Positions 39,382 through 47,055 of a stretch of DNA of 54,079 bases are shown piece after piece. The position numbers and the translations under genes were made by a program. The notes below the pieces were generated by a model, which was not told where the DNA came from, searched no databases, and saw only the letters and a list, made by a program, of their open reading frames with translations. Source of the DNA: Lachnospiraceae bacterium UBA938 (GTDB lineage Bacteria; Bacillota; Clostridia; Lachnospirales; Lachnospiraceae); NCBI GenBank assembly GCA_002293475.1, contig DBDG01000041.1, forward strand, positions 1 through 54,079. Reading direction: 5' to 3'. Position 1 is the first letter of the stretch, and each line of letters opens with the position of its first letter.

Positions 39382-40263
39382 TTAAGGCCGCTTCTTTTCG
39401 GCAGTCACTAACTCAGAACCGGCTCCCCGCGTTTTTTTACGATCCGCCATATAGACATAAAGAGGACGGAAATATTTATTCATATAGGCTCCCAGCAGGA
39501 TAACATAGATGCCGATGTAAAGCCAGATCAACACCATCACGATGGTCGTGAGGCTGCCATAGGTGCTGAAACCGTTAAAATAATCCACGTAGATCGAAAA
39601 ACCGAAACTGGCCAGGTTCCACGACCAGGCCGCCAGAAGGGCGCCGGGCAGCTGCATCCAGAGCTTGGTGCGGATGCCTGGGATATAGGCATAGATCAGT
39701 GCCAGACCCAAGGTGATCAGTGCCCATGAGATCAGATAACGGAAATTAAGCAAAAAAGAGACCAGCGGGCCAAGCGACGGGATGTTTTGTAGCAGCAGCC
39801 CGATCCATACATTGCCGAAAACCATGATAATGAGGGATAAGACCAAGACCACCAGCACGATCACGGTATAGATCGAAGCAACTAGGCGCAAAAGCAAAGC
39901 ATGGCGGTTTTCAGTCACCTCATTGATGGCATTTAAACCCCGCATCAGCGCCAGCACGCCTTTGCCGGCCGACCACAGGGTAACGACGGCAGCGAGGGAC
40001 AGGACGCCGGCCGACTTATCATATACGTCACTGATCATCCCGATCACAAGCGGATGCATGGCCTCCGGAATGATTTCCGTGACGGCCAGCATCAGATCGC
40101 CTTCCGTCAGCGGCGTATAGGGAATAATCGCACAAAGCAGGATCAGCATGGGGATCAGCGAAACGAACAGGAAAAATGCCGTACTTGCCGCATATACGTT
40201 GACGTTTTTGCGGTTCAAGCGTCTGATACAGTCCTGCGCAATCATAATAATCTTTTTGAACAT
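39382..40263 (-). CDS. YihY/BrkB-family membrane protein
   Basis: About 293 residues from ATG 40263, which has AGAGGA eight bases before it and lies 14 bases after the SpoIID-like gene stop. Six hydrophobic spans; the family motifs are AASTAFFLFVSLIPM, LWSAGKGVLALMRGLNAIN and FSTYGSLTTIVMVLIWLY. Once annotated as RNase BN or a virulence factor, the family's function is unknown; transport or an envelope role is usual inference. The hydrophilic C-terminus (DRKKTRGAGSELVTAEKKRP) is cytoplasmic. Confidence 0.92.
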   Translation of the reverse strand: MFKKIIMIAQDCIRRLNRKNVNVYAASTAFFLFVSLIPMLILLCAIIPYTPLTEGDLMLAVTEIIPEAMHPLVIGMISDVYDKSAGVLSLAAVVTLWSAGKGVLALMRGLNAINEVTENRHALLLRLVASIYTVIVLVVLVLSLIIMVFGNVWIGLLLQNIPSLGPLVSFLLNFRYLISWALITLGLALIYAYIPGIRTKLWMQLPGALLAAWSWNLASFGFSIYVDYFNGFSTYGSLTTIVMVLIWLYIGIYVILLGAYMNKYFRPLYVYMADRKKTRGAGSELVTAEKKRP

Positions 40264-40277
40264 CTTTCGGTTTCCTC

Positions 40278-42587
40278 TCAATAAACTTTCTTGACCTCAC
40301 AGGTTTCATAGAAGCGGCTAAGGATCTCTTCACAGGAAAATGCCTCCTCGCCCAGCGCCTTAGCTCCGTTCTGCGACATCCCGACGCCATGTCCGTAACC
40401 ACCGCCGGTAAGCCGGTATCCGGTTACGTTGCCCTTTTTAGTTACCATCTCTATGGTCATAAAGGCACTGGGAAGCAGATTGGGTGAGAACACTTCGCTC
40501 CCGTCCTGACGGATCACTGGGGATGCCCCGTCATTTAACACAAAGCGGATGGCATTTTCAGAGATGACTTTAAAGGTATTACCGGTAGTGACGATGACGA
40601 CTTCGTCCATTACCCCGCCCGGCAGACGTTTCGCGCAGTAGATTTCCTTGATATCGCCAACATCCCTGACCGAACGGCTTACATATTCTTCATCACCTTC
40701 CCGGGTCAGGATCAGTTGGGAATTGCTGCTATAGCGGGCTTTCAGGTTTTCTGCCAGCTTTTGGGCAGTCATGCTCTTTATCTCCACGCTCCAGCGGTAC
40801 CACGGTTCGTCATTTTCATAGTCTCCCGCGCGGCTCTGGCTGATAAATTCAGCAAATTCCTCCTCATCGGCCAAGTCATCCGGATCCGGGCCGGCTCCCT
40901 CACCGATCGCGGCCGGCAGCAGATAAGAAAAGTCTTCACTGCCCCCGCCTTTCCAGACGTCAGCCGTGGTGCCAAAACCGCAAGAAGTCGAATAATAATA
41001 AGTTCCTGCCGGTGTATCGCCGTAATAAAGCATCTTACCAGTGGTCTCTTTCACGGCCTTGGTAGTATTTATATTTTCGACAATGTTATTATATACTTGG
41101 TATTCCACGCTGTCGTCAACATGGGCGCCGAACGCGGCCAAGCCGGAACTCAGCAGATAACGGTAGGCATAGGTACGGGCGCAGATGGCTTGGGCTTTTA
41201 ACGCTTCTAGGGGATAGGAGGCTGGCATTTCACTGGGAACGACCGAATACAGATATTCTTCCAGCAACACTTCGTTCACTGCCAGCAGGCCGTCATCGTT
41301 TCGGCTGATTTCCATGGTCCCGCGGTATTGCGGCGTGCCCTGGCTGCGGTTCAGGGAAAGGAATGTTATCTTGCCGGTATTAACCGACGGGGTAAGTATT
41401 GCACTGCCTTCCGCCAGATAGCTGCTGCCCGGTTCCAGCTCTAATACCTCGCCGGCTTTAAAAGACCTGACTTGCCGGTTATCATACCGGCCATACGTAA
41501 GTTGATAATCAACATCGGCGCTCAGCGCGATCCGGTCATGGTTAAGCCCGGCAAAATCATTGCTTCTTATGGCCACCCTGATATGCTCCATTGCTTCTTT
41601 CCGGGCGATGAGAGCACCGCAGACCTGGCCTTCCGCTAAGACAAAATCGGCAAAATCATAGCCAATTGCCAGATCATCTAGGTCGCCAGTCTTAAGACTG
41701 TCATATATCCGGTAAACCTGAACATCATCCGCCAGCGGAAAAGTCCCGGCTCCTTCCAAGGTCACCGTCTCTTCGCTGACTGACTTAAGCTTGCCGCTGA
41801 TCTTTTGATCCTTAACCGCTATTTCTGTCAGCTGCCCTTCTACAAAAAGTAGATCCGCCAGCTGTTCGCTGACCGTTCCGGTAACGTCGGATATCTCCTC
41901 ATAACTGATCCGCACTTCGTAATCACGGTTAAAATAAAGCAGTTCTCCCGTATCTTTCGCCAATATATACACATTGGCAAGGCTGCTCCTAGTTCCAATA
42001 TCCCCAGATACCGTCAGTAACCGCCCTTCTTTACATAATGCCTTCAATTCCCGATAATTATACTTCCTGAACTCATCGGAAGCAAACGTGTAGACAAGGC
42101 CATCAGCGGTCAGCAGACGGTTGCCACCCAGTGTCTGCCCCTGGATGTCCGCTACCTGCTCCTCCATCCCGGCCAAAAAGACAGTAATCTCTTGGATGTC
42201 TCCCTGACTGTCATAAAAACGGCGCATTTCCTCAAAAGCCATCTCCCAGTCAGACCTTAGCAGGAAATGTTCCGGCTGATAAAGCGACTCAAACCGAGGC
42301 GTCGAAACCGTGCCAATCTCTGTCATGATGGCCAGATATTCTTCATAGGTAAGCAATGCCGCCGGCTCAAAGCGATAACGCTCTGCCATCCTGTCATAGA
42401 TATCGCTATCGGCAATATCTTCCATCAGTGCCTCCGTGAGAATCATGACATCCTGAACACGGACATAGGCTCCTTCGGGCTGTGTTATGATCTCATCCTC
42501 GCCCTGATCCAATACGAAGAACAAAAATAGTACACTTATTATGATAATGATTATAATCTTTGTCACCATTCTGGCTTGCTTGTTCAT
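40278..42587 (-). CDS. SpoIID/LytB-domain protein, probable lytic transglycosylase
   Basis: 769 residues, far longer than SpoIID (about 340). N-terminal membrane anchor (IIIIIIISVLFLFFVL). Residues 50-400 form a lineage-specific region with SH3-like beta segments (TVSGDIGTRSSLANVYIL). The SpoIID domain occupies about 400-769: VVPSEMPASYPLEALKAQA with the likely catalytic Glu, TYYYSTSCGFGTTADVW, and GYGHGVGMSQNGAKALGE. SpoIID cuts glycan strands during engulfment. Because of its length and lack of spoIIM/P neighbours, this is a paralogue whose tie to sporulation is uncertain. Upstream of yihY in one operon. Confidence 0.88.
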   Translation of the reverse strand: MNKQARMVTKIIIIIIISVLFLFFVLDQGEDEIITQPEGAYVRVQDVMILTEALMEDIADSDIYDRMAERYRFEPAALLTYEEYLAIMTEIGTVSTPRFESLYQPEHFLLRSDWEMAFEEMRRFYDSQGDIQEITVFLAGMEEQVADIQGQTLGGNRLLTADGLVYTFASDEFRKYNYRELKALCKEGRLLTVSGDIGTRSSLANVYILAKDTGELLYFNRDYEVRISYEEISDVTGTVSEQLADLLFVEGQLTEIAVKDQKISGKLKSVSEETVTLEGAGTFPLADDVQVYRIYDSLKTGDLDDLAIGYDFADFVLAEGQVCGALIARKEAMEHIRVAIRSNDFAGLNHDRIALSADVDYQLTYGRYDNRQVRSFKAGEVLELEPGSSYLAEGSAILTPSVNTGKITFLSLNRSQGTPQYRGTMEISRNDDGLLAVNEVLLEEYLYSVVPSEMPASYPLEALKAQAICARTYAYRYLLSSGLAAFGAHVDDSVEYQVYNNIVENINTTKAVKETTGKMLYYGDTPAGTYYYSTSCGFGTTADVWKGGGSEDFSYLLPAAIGEGAGPDPDDLADEEEFAEFISQSRAGDYENDEPWYRWSVEIKSMTAQKLAENLKARYSSNSQLILTREGDEEYVSRSVRDVGDIKEIYCAKRLPGGVMDEVVIVTTGNTFKVISENAIRFVLNDGASPVIRQDGSEVFSPNLLPSAFMTIEMVTKKGNVTGYRLTGGGYGHGVGMSQNGAKALGEEAFSCEEILSRFYETCEVKKVY

Positions 42588-42992
42588 TTTCTGCCTTTCC
42601 AGTTCCCTGCCTCTAGTTGCCTGCCATGTTATCCAATTATAAGCTGTCCTTCTTTATTGTATTGATTTATTGAGATTTTATGACTGATCATGGTGGATAT
42701 ATATTGTATTTTAAGCGGCAAAAAGCAGTCTTACGACTGCTTTTAAGATAAATCTATTCCCCAAAATGCCGGTTCCTGCATTTTGACTCCTAGCAATGCT
42801 AGGTGGGCGACCGCAAACACGTTTCTGCCTTCCACTGCGCAATGATGGCTTGACATCTGCGTGAAAATATAGGAATCCCGATTCAAGTAAATGTAGGTTC
42901 AAAATAACAAGAATGATCGGACATTTCAGGTTATTAATATTATAACCAATAATATCTAAAAAAACAATAACAATATATAACATTTCCGGAGG
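42588..42992. other. Intergenic region with terminator and hairpin-rich element
   Basis: No convincing gene. AAAAGCAGTC at 42721-42730 pairs with GACTGCTTTT at 42735-42744, with T-tracts on both strands: a two-way terminator. Beyond it, CAAAATGC/GCATTTTG (about 42763-42786) and CCTAGC/GCTAGG (about 42788-42802) form two more hairpins. They are followed by a GC-richer patch to about 42870, unlike the AT-rich surroundings. The patch may be a structured RNA or the relic of a small mobile repeat. Confidence 0.55.
42721..42744. terminator. Bidirectional terminator
   Basis: A 10-bp stem AAAAGCAGTC/GACTGCTTTT with loop TTAC; the minus strand continues TTTTTG and the plus strand TTTTAAG. It would stop transcripts of the decayed radical SAM locus before the SpoIID-like gene. 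Confidence 0.75.
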
Positions 42993-43280
42993 CTATTCAG
43001 CTTTTCGATATATATATGAATATATTGCTAACCATGTAAATAGCGGAATTTCTATTATAACAGTAAAAATCATAAAACTAGGCATCCATACGGCGGCTTC
43101 ACCTATCATCAAAAAATTAAAATCAATTAATTCGTAGAGCAATCCACCTTGCAGTCCAAGTATACCTGAAGGAATTAGGTATCCTATTACTCCGAAATCC
43201 TCCGCAAATATGACATCAATAAACAAAGGCGATATGCAGATCGCCGTCGATGCTGGCCAGAATAACAAACTGATTATCCA
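42993..43280 (-). pseudogene. C-terminal piece of a membrane protein fused behind the radical SAM remnant
   Basis: In the frame that ends at 42993, about 80 residues read FIDVIFAEDFGVIGYLIPSG, GLQGGLLYELIDF and three hydrophobic spans, ending IYSYIYRKAE. The coherent part begins near 43235, within the end of the radical SAM frame and in a different phase, and has no start of its own with a ribosome site. It looks like the tail of a longer membrane protein brought next to the radical SAM fragment by a deletion. Alternatively it is a small intact protein started at a TTG near 43227. Confidence 0.5.
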
Positions 43281-43683
43281 ATGTCGCAAAATAATTAGCC
43301 ATTTCTTGTGTCATAAGTGACATGTTAGAAGTCATGGAAAATGTCAATTCCTTTTTGTCAAATATTTCTTTAGCATAGTTAATGCAATCTTTTATAAAAG
43401 AAAATCTTAATAACGGTTCTCCGCCGTAAAATCCAATATTAACTATTTCTTGATTATGGGAACGTTTATATAAGTCATCAATAGCTCTTTTGGCAACATC
43501 AAAACTCATATCCTTATTGCCAAATTCTCTGAAGGATTTATAATCCTTTGAATAAATGCAGTAATTGCACCTAAAGTTGCATCTTTCAGTTATTTCAAGT
43601 GTCATCAGTTTCAGATCATTATTCATCATATCTTGGAGAGAATGAACCTGCGGGCCTACCATCGTTATAACTGGTGGAGTCAC
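43216..43683 (-). pseudogene. Truncated radical SAM peptide maturase
   Basis: 155 codons remain. The cluster motif is CNFRCNYCIYS, followed by FGNKDMSFDVAKRAIDDLY, GFYGGEPLLRF and ending at VILASIDG, where complete enzymes carry on for 250 or more residues with a SPASM-type cysteine region. This layout is that of maturases that crosslink ribosomal peptides. The frame begins with GTG directly after an in-frame stop, without a ribosome site, so the N-terminus is lost too. After SIDG it runs only seven residues into unrelated sequence. No precursor peptide or exporter remains nearby. Confidence 0.75.
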
Positions 43684-43726
43684 AATTTATTCTACATATA
43701 TTATGTCCTATTTACAGTTATAATGA

Positions 43727-44578
43727 CTATATGACGTTTCCAAAGTAACTCTTATGCCCCTCACCATATATTTCAGTAGCATTTGTAATGATCAGGAACG
43801 CTGTTTCATCTTCTTCCCTCACGATTTTCTCAGCCTTAGGCACCAGTTGTTTACGCATGGCACATAAGACTACCTGCTTTTGATTTTTATGAAAAGCGCC
43901 GCTGCCTTGTAAATAGGTGACGCCTATTTGCAGTTCCGCCAGAAGCCTTACGGTAATCTTATCGGACCGGTCGCTGATCAGGAATAGCAGCTTTGCCTCA
44001 TCGGTTCCGTACAGCACTTTATCCAGAACCAGCGATGTCGCCAATATGGCAATGGCACTATATAGCATACTGTCGATCTTCCTAAATACAATACCTGACA
44101 ATAGTACTATAAAAATATCAATAATAAAGAACAAGGTTCCTGACTTAAGGTGCGGATACCTGACCCGCAGGCATTTTACAATAATATCCGTCCCGCCGGT
44201 CGTCGCCCCGTTCCGCAGGACCATCCCCATTCCGACGGCATTGAGGACGGCGCCCGCCAAGGCTCCCAATAACGGCTCATTGGTGAGCGCCCCGACCGGT
44301 TCGAGAAGATTGGTAAACACCGATACCATTACCGTGGCGTACAAGGTAGAAATAATGAAATTCCATCCGAATTTTATTACCCCCAAGATCAAAATAGGGA
44401 TATTAAGGATCAAAAACAAGGTTCCCGTTTCCAGCGGTACCATCCGGCTCAGTAAAATACTCAGTCCGGAAATCCCGCCCGGAGCCAAGTCGTTCGGGTC
44501 AATAAAGAGACTCAGACCCATGCCGAACAGACCGCAGTACAGGGTTAATAACATATATTCTTTCAGCCATTTCCACAT
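43727..44578 (-). CDS. YitT-family membrane protein
   Basis: 283 residues from ATG 44578, with AAGGAAG upstream; a longer frame into 44650 runs through a terminator and lacks a ribosome site. Five to six hydrophobic spans (MLLTLYCGLFGMGLSLFI, the LFLILNIPILILGVI stretch) are followed by a cytoplasmic DUF2179-type domain (ITVRLLAELQIGVTYLQGSG...VVLCAMRKQLVPKAEKIV). The family motif NGATTGGTDII is present. Function unknown; such proteins are thought to be transporters or regulators. Confidence 0.92.
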   Translation of the reverse strand: MWKWLKEYMLLTLYCGLFGMGLSLFIDPNDLAPGGISGLSILLSRMVPLETGTLFLILNIPILILGVIKFGWNFIISTLYATVMVSVFTNLLEPVGALTNEPLLGALAGAVLNAVGMGMVLRNGATTGGTDIIVKCLRVRYPHLKSGTLFFIIDIFIVLLSGIVFRKIDSMLYSAIAILATSLVLDKVLYGTDEAKLLFLISDRSDKITVRLLAELQIGVTYLQGSGAFHKNQKQVVLCAMRKQLVPKAEKIVREEDETAFLIITNATEIYGEGHKSYFGNVI

Positions 44579-44594
44579 AATAAACTTCCTTTTA

Positions 44595-44668
44595 CAAAAA
44601 TCCGCATACTGCCGGTCAATGTCATCACCGTTAGTATGCGGATATATCAATTTAGTATGCGGATATAT
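44595..44668 (-). terminator. Terminator with a duplicated 5' arm between ilvA and yitT
   Basis: On the minus strand ATATATCCGCATACTAA occurs twice (44668-44652 and 44647-44631). Either copy can pair with AGTATGCGGAT (44610-44600), which is followed by TTTTTG. The spare copy gives two alternative stems for one 3' arm. This may be only a duplication, or a simple attenuator for yitT. Confidence 0.75.
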
Positions 44669-44699
44669 GATCCTGAATTAAAATAGGCGCTTTATAAGG

Positions 44700-45938
44700 T
44701 CAAATATTAGTTCTAACCAACTTCGGTTTATAACCTTCCCTCTCCAGTGCTACAATAATTTCTTCTTTATGAACAGTCCCGAACGCTTCCATCGTAATCC
44801 GCAGTTCCACGGCCACATTGCGGTTGATTGACACAAACTGGTTGTGTTCCAGCTTAATGACATTGCCGTTCTGCCCGGCGATAATAGCGGATACCCGGGT
44901 AAGTTCCCCCGGCTTGTCCGGCAACAGTACCGAAACTGTAAAGATCCGGTCGCGCATGATCAGTCCCTGCTGGACGACCGACGACATGGTGATGATATCC
45001 ATATTGCCGCCGCTTAAGATCGAGACTATCCTTTTTCCTTCCACATTCAGGTGCTTTAAGGCCGCCACCGCCAATAACCCTGAGTTTTCGACCACCATCT
45101 TGTGGTTCTCCACCATGTCGAGGAAAGCTACTACCAGCTCCGCATCCTCTACGGCGATAATATCATCCAGATGCTCCATAAGATAAGGAAAAATAACCAT
45201 CCCTGGCGTTTTCACCGCCGTACCGTCGGCTATCGTACTGACCTCATCGATCGTCGTCACTTTTCCGGCCTGTATGGACGCCTTAAGGCAGCTTGCCCCC
45301 GCCGGCTCCACCCCGATAATCCGGATCTTCGGATTGAGCAGCTTGGCCAGAACCGATACCCCGGCCGCCAGCCCGCCGCCGCCGATCGGCACCAGAATAT
45401 AATCTACCAGCGGCAGTTCCTTAAAAATCTCCATCATGATCGACCCCTGCCCGGTTGCCACCGCTAGGTCGTCAAAAGGATGGATAAAAGTATAACCGTT
45501 TTCCTCTGCCAGCTGATAAGCCTTTTCACAGGCCTCATCGTACATATCGCCGAAGAGCACGACCTCAGCCCCAAGGTCCTTGGTCCGGTTTACCTTGATC
45601 AGCGGCGTCGTCGTAGGCATGACAATAACCGCCTTAACGCCATAGCGCTTGGCCGCATAAGCCACACCCTGGGCATGGTTGCCTGCCGAAGCCGTAATCA
45701 GCCCTTTCTCCCGCTCCTTCTCCGTCAATGTGCTGATCTTATAATATGCCCCCCGAAGCTTGTAAGCCCCTGTCATCTGCATATTCTCCGGCTTCAGATA
45801 CACCTTATTCCCGCTCTGCTCACTCAGATACTCGCTAAACATCAGCTTCGTTTCATGTGTCACCTGCTTAACAATCTCTGATGCCTCCTCAAACCGCTCC
45901 AGTGTCAGCATAGCCTCGTTCATATCCATACCATCCAT
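44700..45938 (-). CDS. ilvA: Threonine ammonia-lyase with ACT domain
   Basis: Deaminates threonine to 2-oxobutanoate. From ATG 45938 (GAGG eight bases upstream) it has 412 residues, the length of the TdcB/short IlvA type with one C-terminal ACT domain (about 335-412, VSVLLPDKPGELTRVSAIIA). The PLP lysine is in TGAYKLRGA; SAGNHAQGVA and the phosphate-binding GGGGLAAG are intact. The frame stays open upstream to a GTG at 46040 through six copies of NKGIE/NKDIE, but that start has no ribosome site. It could be the isoleucine enzyme or a catabolic one; no ilv genes are nearby to decide. Confidence 0.93.
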   Translation of the reverse strand: MDGMDMNEAMLTLERFEEASEIVKQVTHETKLMFSEYLSEQSGNKVYLKPENMQMTGAYKLRGAYYKISTLTEKEREKGLITASAGNHAQGVAYAAKRYGVKAVIVMPTTTPLIKVNRTKDLGAEVVLFGDMYDEACEKAYQLAEENGYTFIHPFDDLAVATGQGSIMMEIFKELPLVDYILVPIGGGGLAAGVSVLAKLLNPKIRIIGVEPAGASCLKASIQAGKVTTIDEVSTIADGTAVKTPGMVIFPYLMEHLDDIIAVEDAELVVAFLDMVENHKMVVENSGLLAVAALKHLNVEGKRIVSILSGGNMDIITMSSVVQQGLIMRDRIFTVSVLLPDKPGELTRVSAIIAGQNGNVIKLEHNQFVSINRNVAVELRITMEAFGTVHKEEIIVALEREGYKPKLVRTNI

Positions 45939-45948
45939 CCGTTTTTCC

Positions 45949-46038
45949 TCTATGTCTTTCTTCTCTATGTCTTTATTCTCAATGCCTTTATTCTCTATAT
46001 CTTTATTCTCTATGCCTTTATTCTCTATGCCTTTATTC
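45949..46038. repeat. 15-bp tandem repeats in front of the threonine ammonia-lyase
   Basis: The unit TTCTCTATGCCTTTA (plus strand) is repeated about six times with small changes. It lies between the ftsY stop and the preferred start at 45938. If translation begins at GTG 46040, each unit adds five residues (NKGIE-like). Confidence 0.85.
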
Positions 46039-46048
46039 ACTATCTGAT

Positions 46049-46999
46049 TTATACCGCATCTTCCCGATCCGCCCTTACATCAAACAGCGCATCCACAAAC
46101 TGCTCCGCGTCAAACTTCTGCAGATCCTCAATCGCTTCGCCCACGCCGATATATTTGACCGGTATCTGAAGCTCCGACTGAATCGCCACCGCGATCCCCC
46201 CTTTTGCCGTCCCGTCCATTTTCGTCAGAATAATCCCTGTCAGCTCTGTCACATCACCAAACTCCCTAGCCTGGCTCAACGCATTCTGACCCGTGGTTCC
46301 ATCCAGAACCACTAGGTTCTCCCGGTGCACCCCCGGAAACTCTTTATCAATGATCCGGTTAATCTTGCGCAGCTCGTCCATCAGATTCTTCTTATTGTGC
46401 AGCCTGCCCGCCGTGTCACAAAGCAGCACATCCGCCTTCCGCGCCTTAGCCGCCTTGACCGCGTCATAAATCACGCTGGCCGGATCCGCCCCCTCGGCAC
46501 CGCTGATCATATCCACCCCGGCCCGGTGCGCCCACTCAGTCAGCTGTTCTCCTGCCGCCGCCCGGTAAGTATCCGCCGCCGCTAACAGAACCTTCTTCCC
46601 CTGACCTTTTAAACTGCTCGCCAGCTTCCCGATTGAAGTAGTCTTCCCCACTCCATTGACCCCGATAATCAAAATCACCGACTGCCGGCTCTCAAACTCA
46701 TAAGCCGCCGTCCCCGTCGTCATCTGTTCCCTGATACTATCGATCAAAACCTGCTTACAAAGCGCCGGCTCCTTGATATGCTCCTCCTTCACCCGGTGCC
46801 GTAGGCTTTCTAATATCGCCCCCGCCGCATGGATCCCGATATCCCCCATAATCAAGATCTCTTCCAGCTCCTCATAAAATTCCTCGTCAATCGCCGAAAA
46901 TCCGCCGAAAACTGCATCAATCCCCCTGACAATATTTTCTCTGCTCTTTGCCAGCCCCGCTCGCAGCCTCCCAAACAGCCCTACTTTTTCCTTCTCCAT
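46049..46999 (-). CDS. ftsY: Signal recognition particle receptor FtsY
   Basis: 316 residues, NG domain without the long acidic A domain of E. coli FtsY. G motifs: GVNGVGKTTSIGKLA, DTYRAAAGEQL, DTAGRLHNK, TKMDGTAKGG and the C-terminal KYIGVGEAIEDLQKFD. It docks Ffh-ribosome complexes at the membrane for co-translational insertion. It follows smc by 56 bases, the classical order in Firmicutes. ATG start. Confidence 0.98.
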   Translation of the reverse strand: MEKEKVGLFGRLRAGLAKSRENIVRGIDAVFGGFSAIDEEFYEELEEILIMGDIGIHAAGAILESLRHRVKEEHIKEPALCKQVLIDSIREQMTTGTAAYEFESRQSVILIIGVNGVGKTTSIGKLASSLKGQGKKVLLAAADTYRAAAGEQLTEWAHRAGVDMISGAEGADPASVIYDAVKAAKARKADVLLCDTAGRLHNKKNLMDELRKINRIIDKEFPGVHRENLVVLDGTTGQNALSQAREFGDVTELTGIILTKMDGTAKGGIAVAIQSELQIPVKYIGVGEAIEDLQKFDAEQFVDALFDVRADREDAV

Positions 47000-47055
47000 A
47001 CCTGCTCTGCTTTCCTCTCACCACATAAGTAACATCTTAAACGTCTGCCGCGACC

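Noticed and set aside
42711..42983. 90-codon minus-strand frame in the hairpin-rich region
   Set aside because: It runs through a two-way terminator and two hairpins and has no protein-like pattern or ribosome site.
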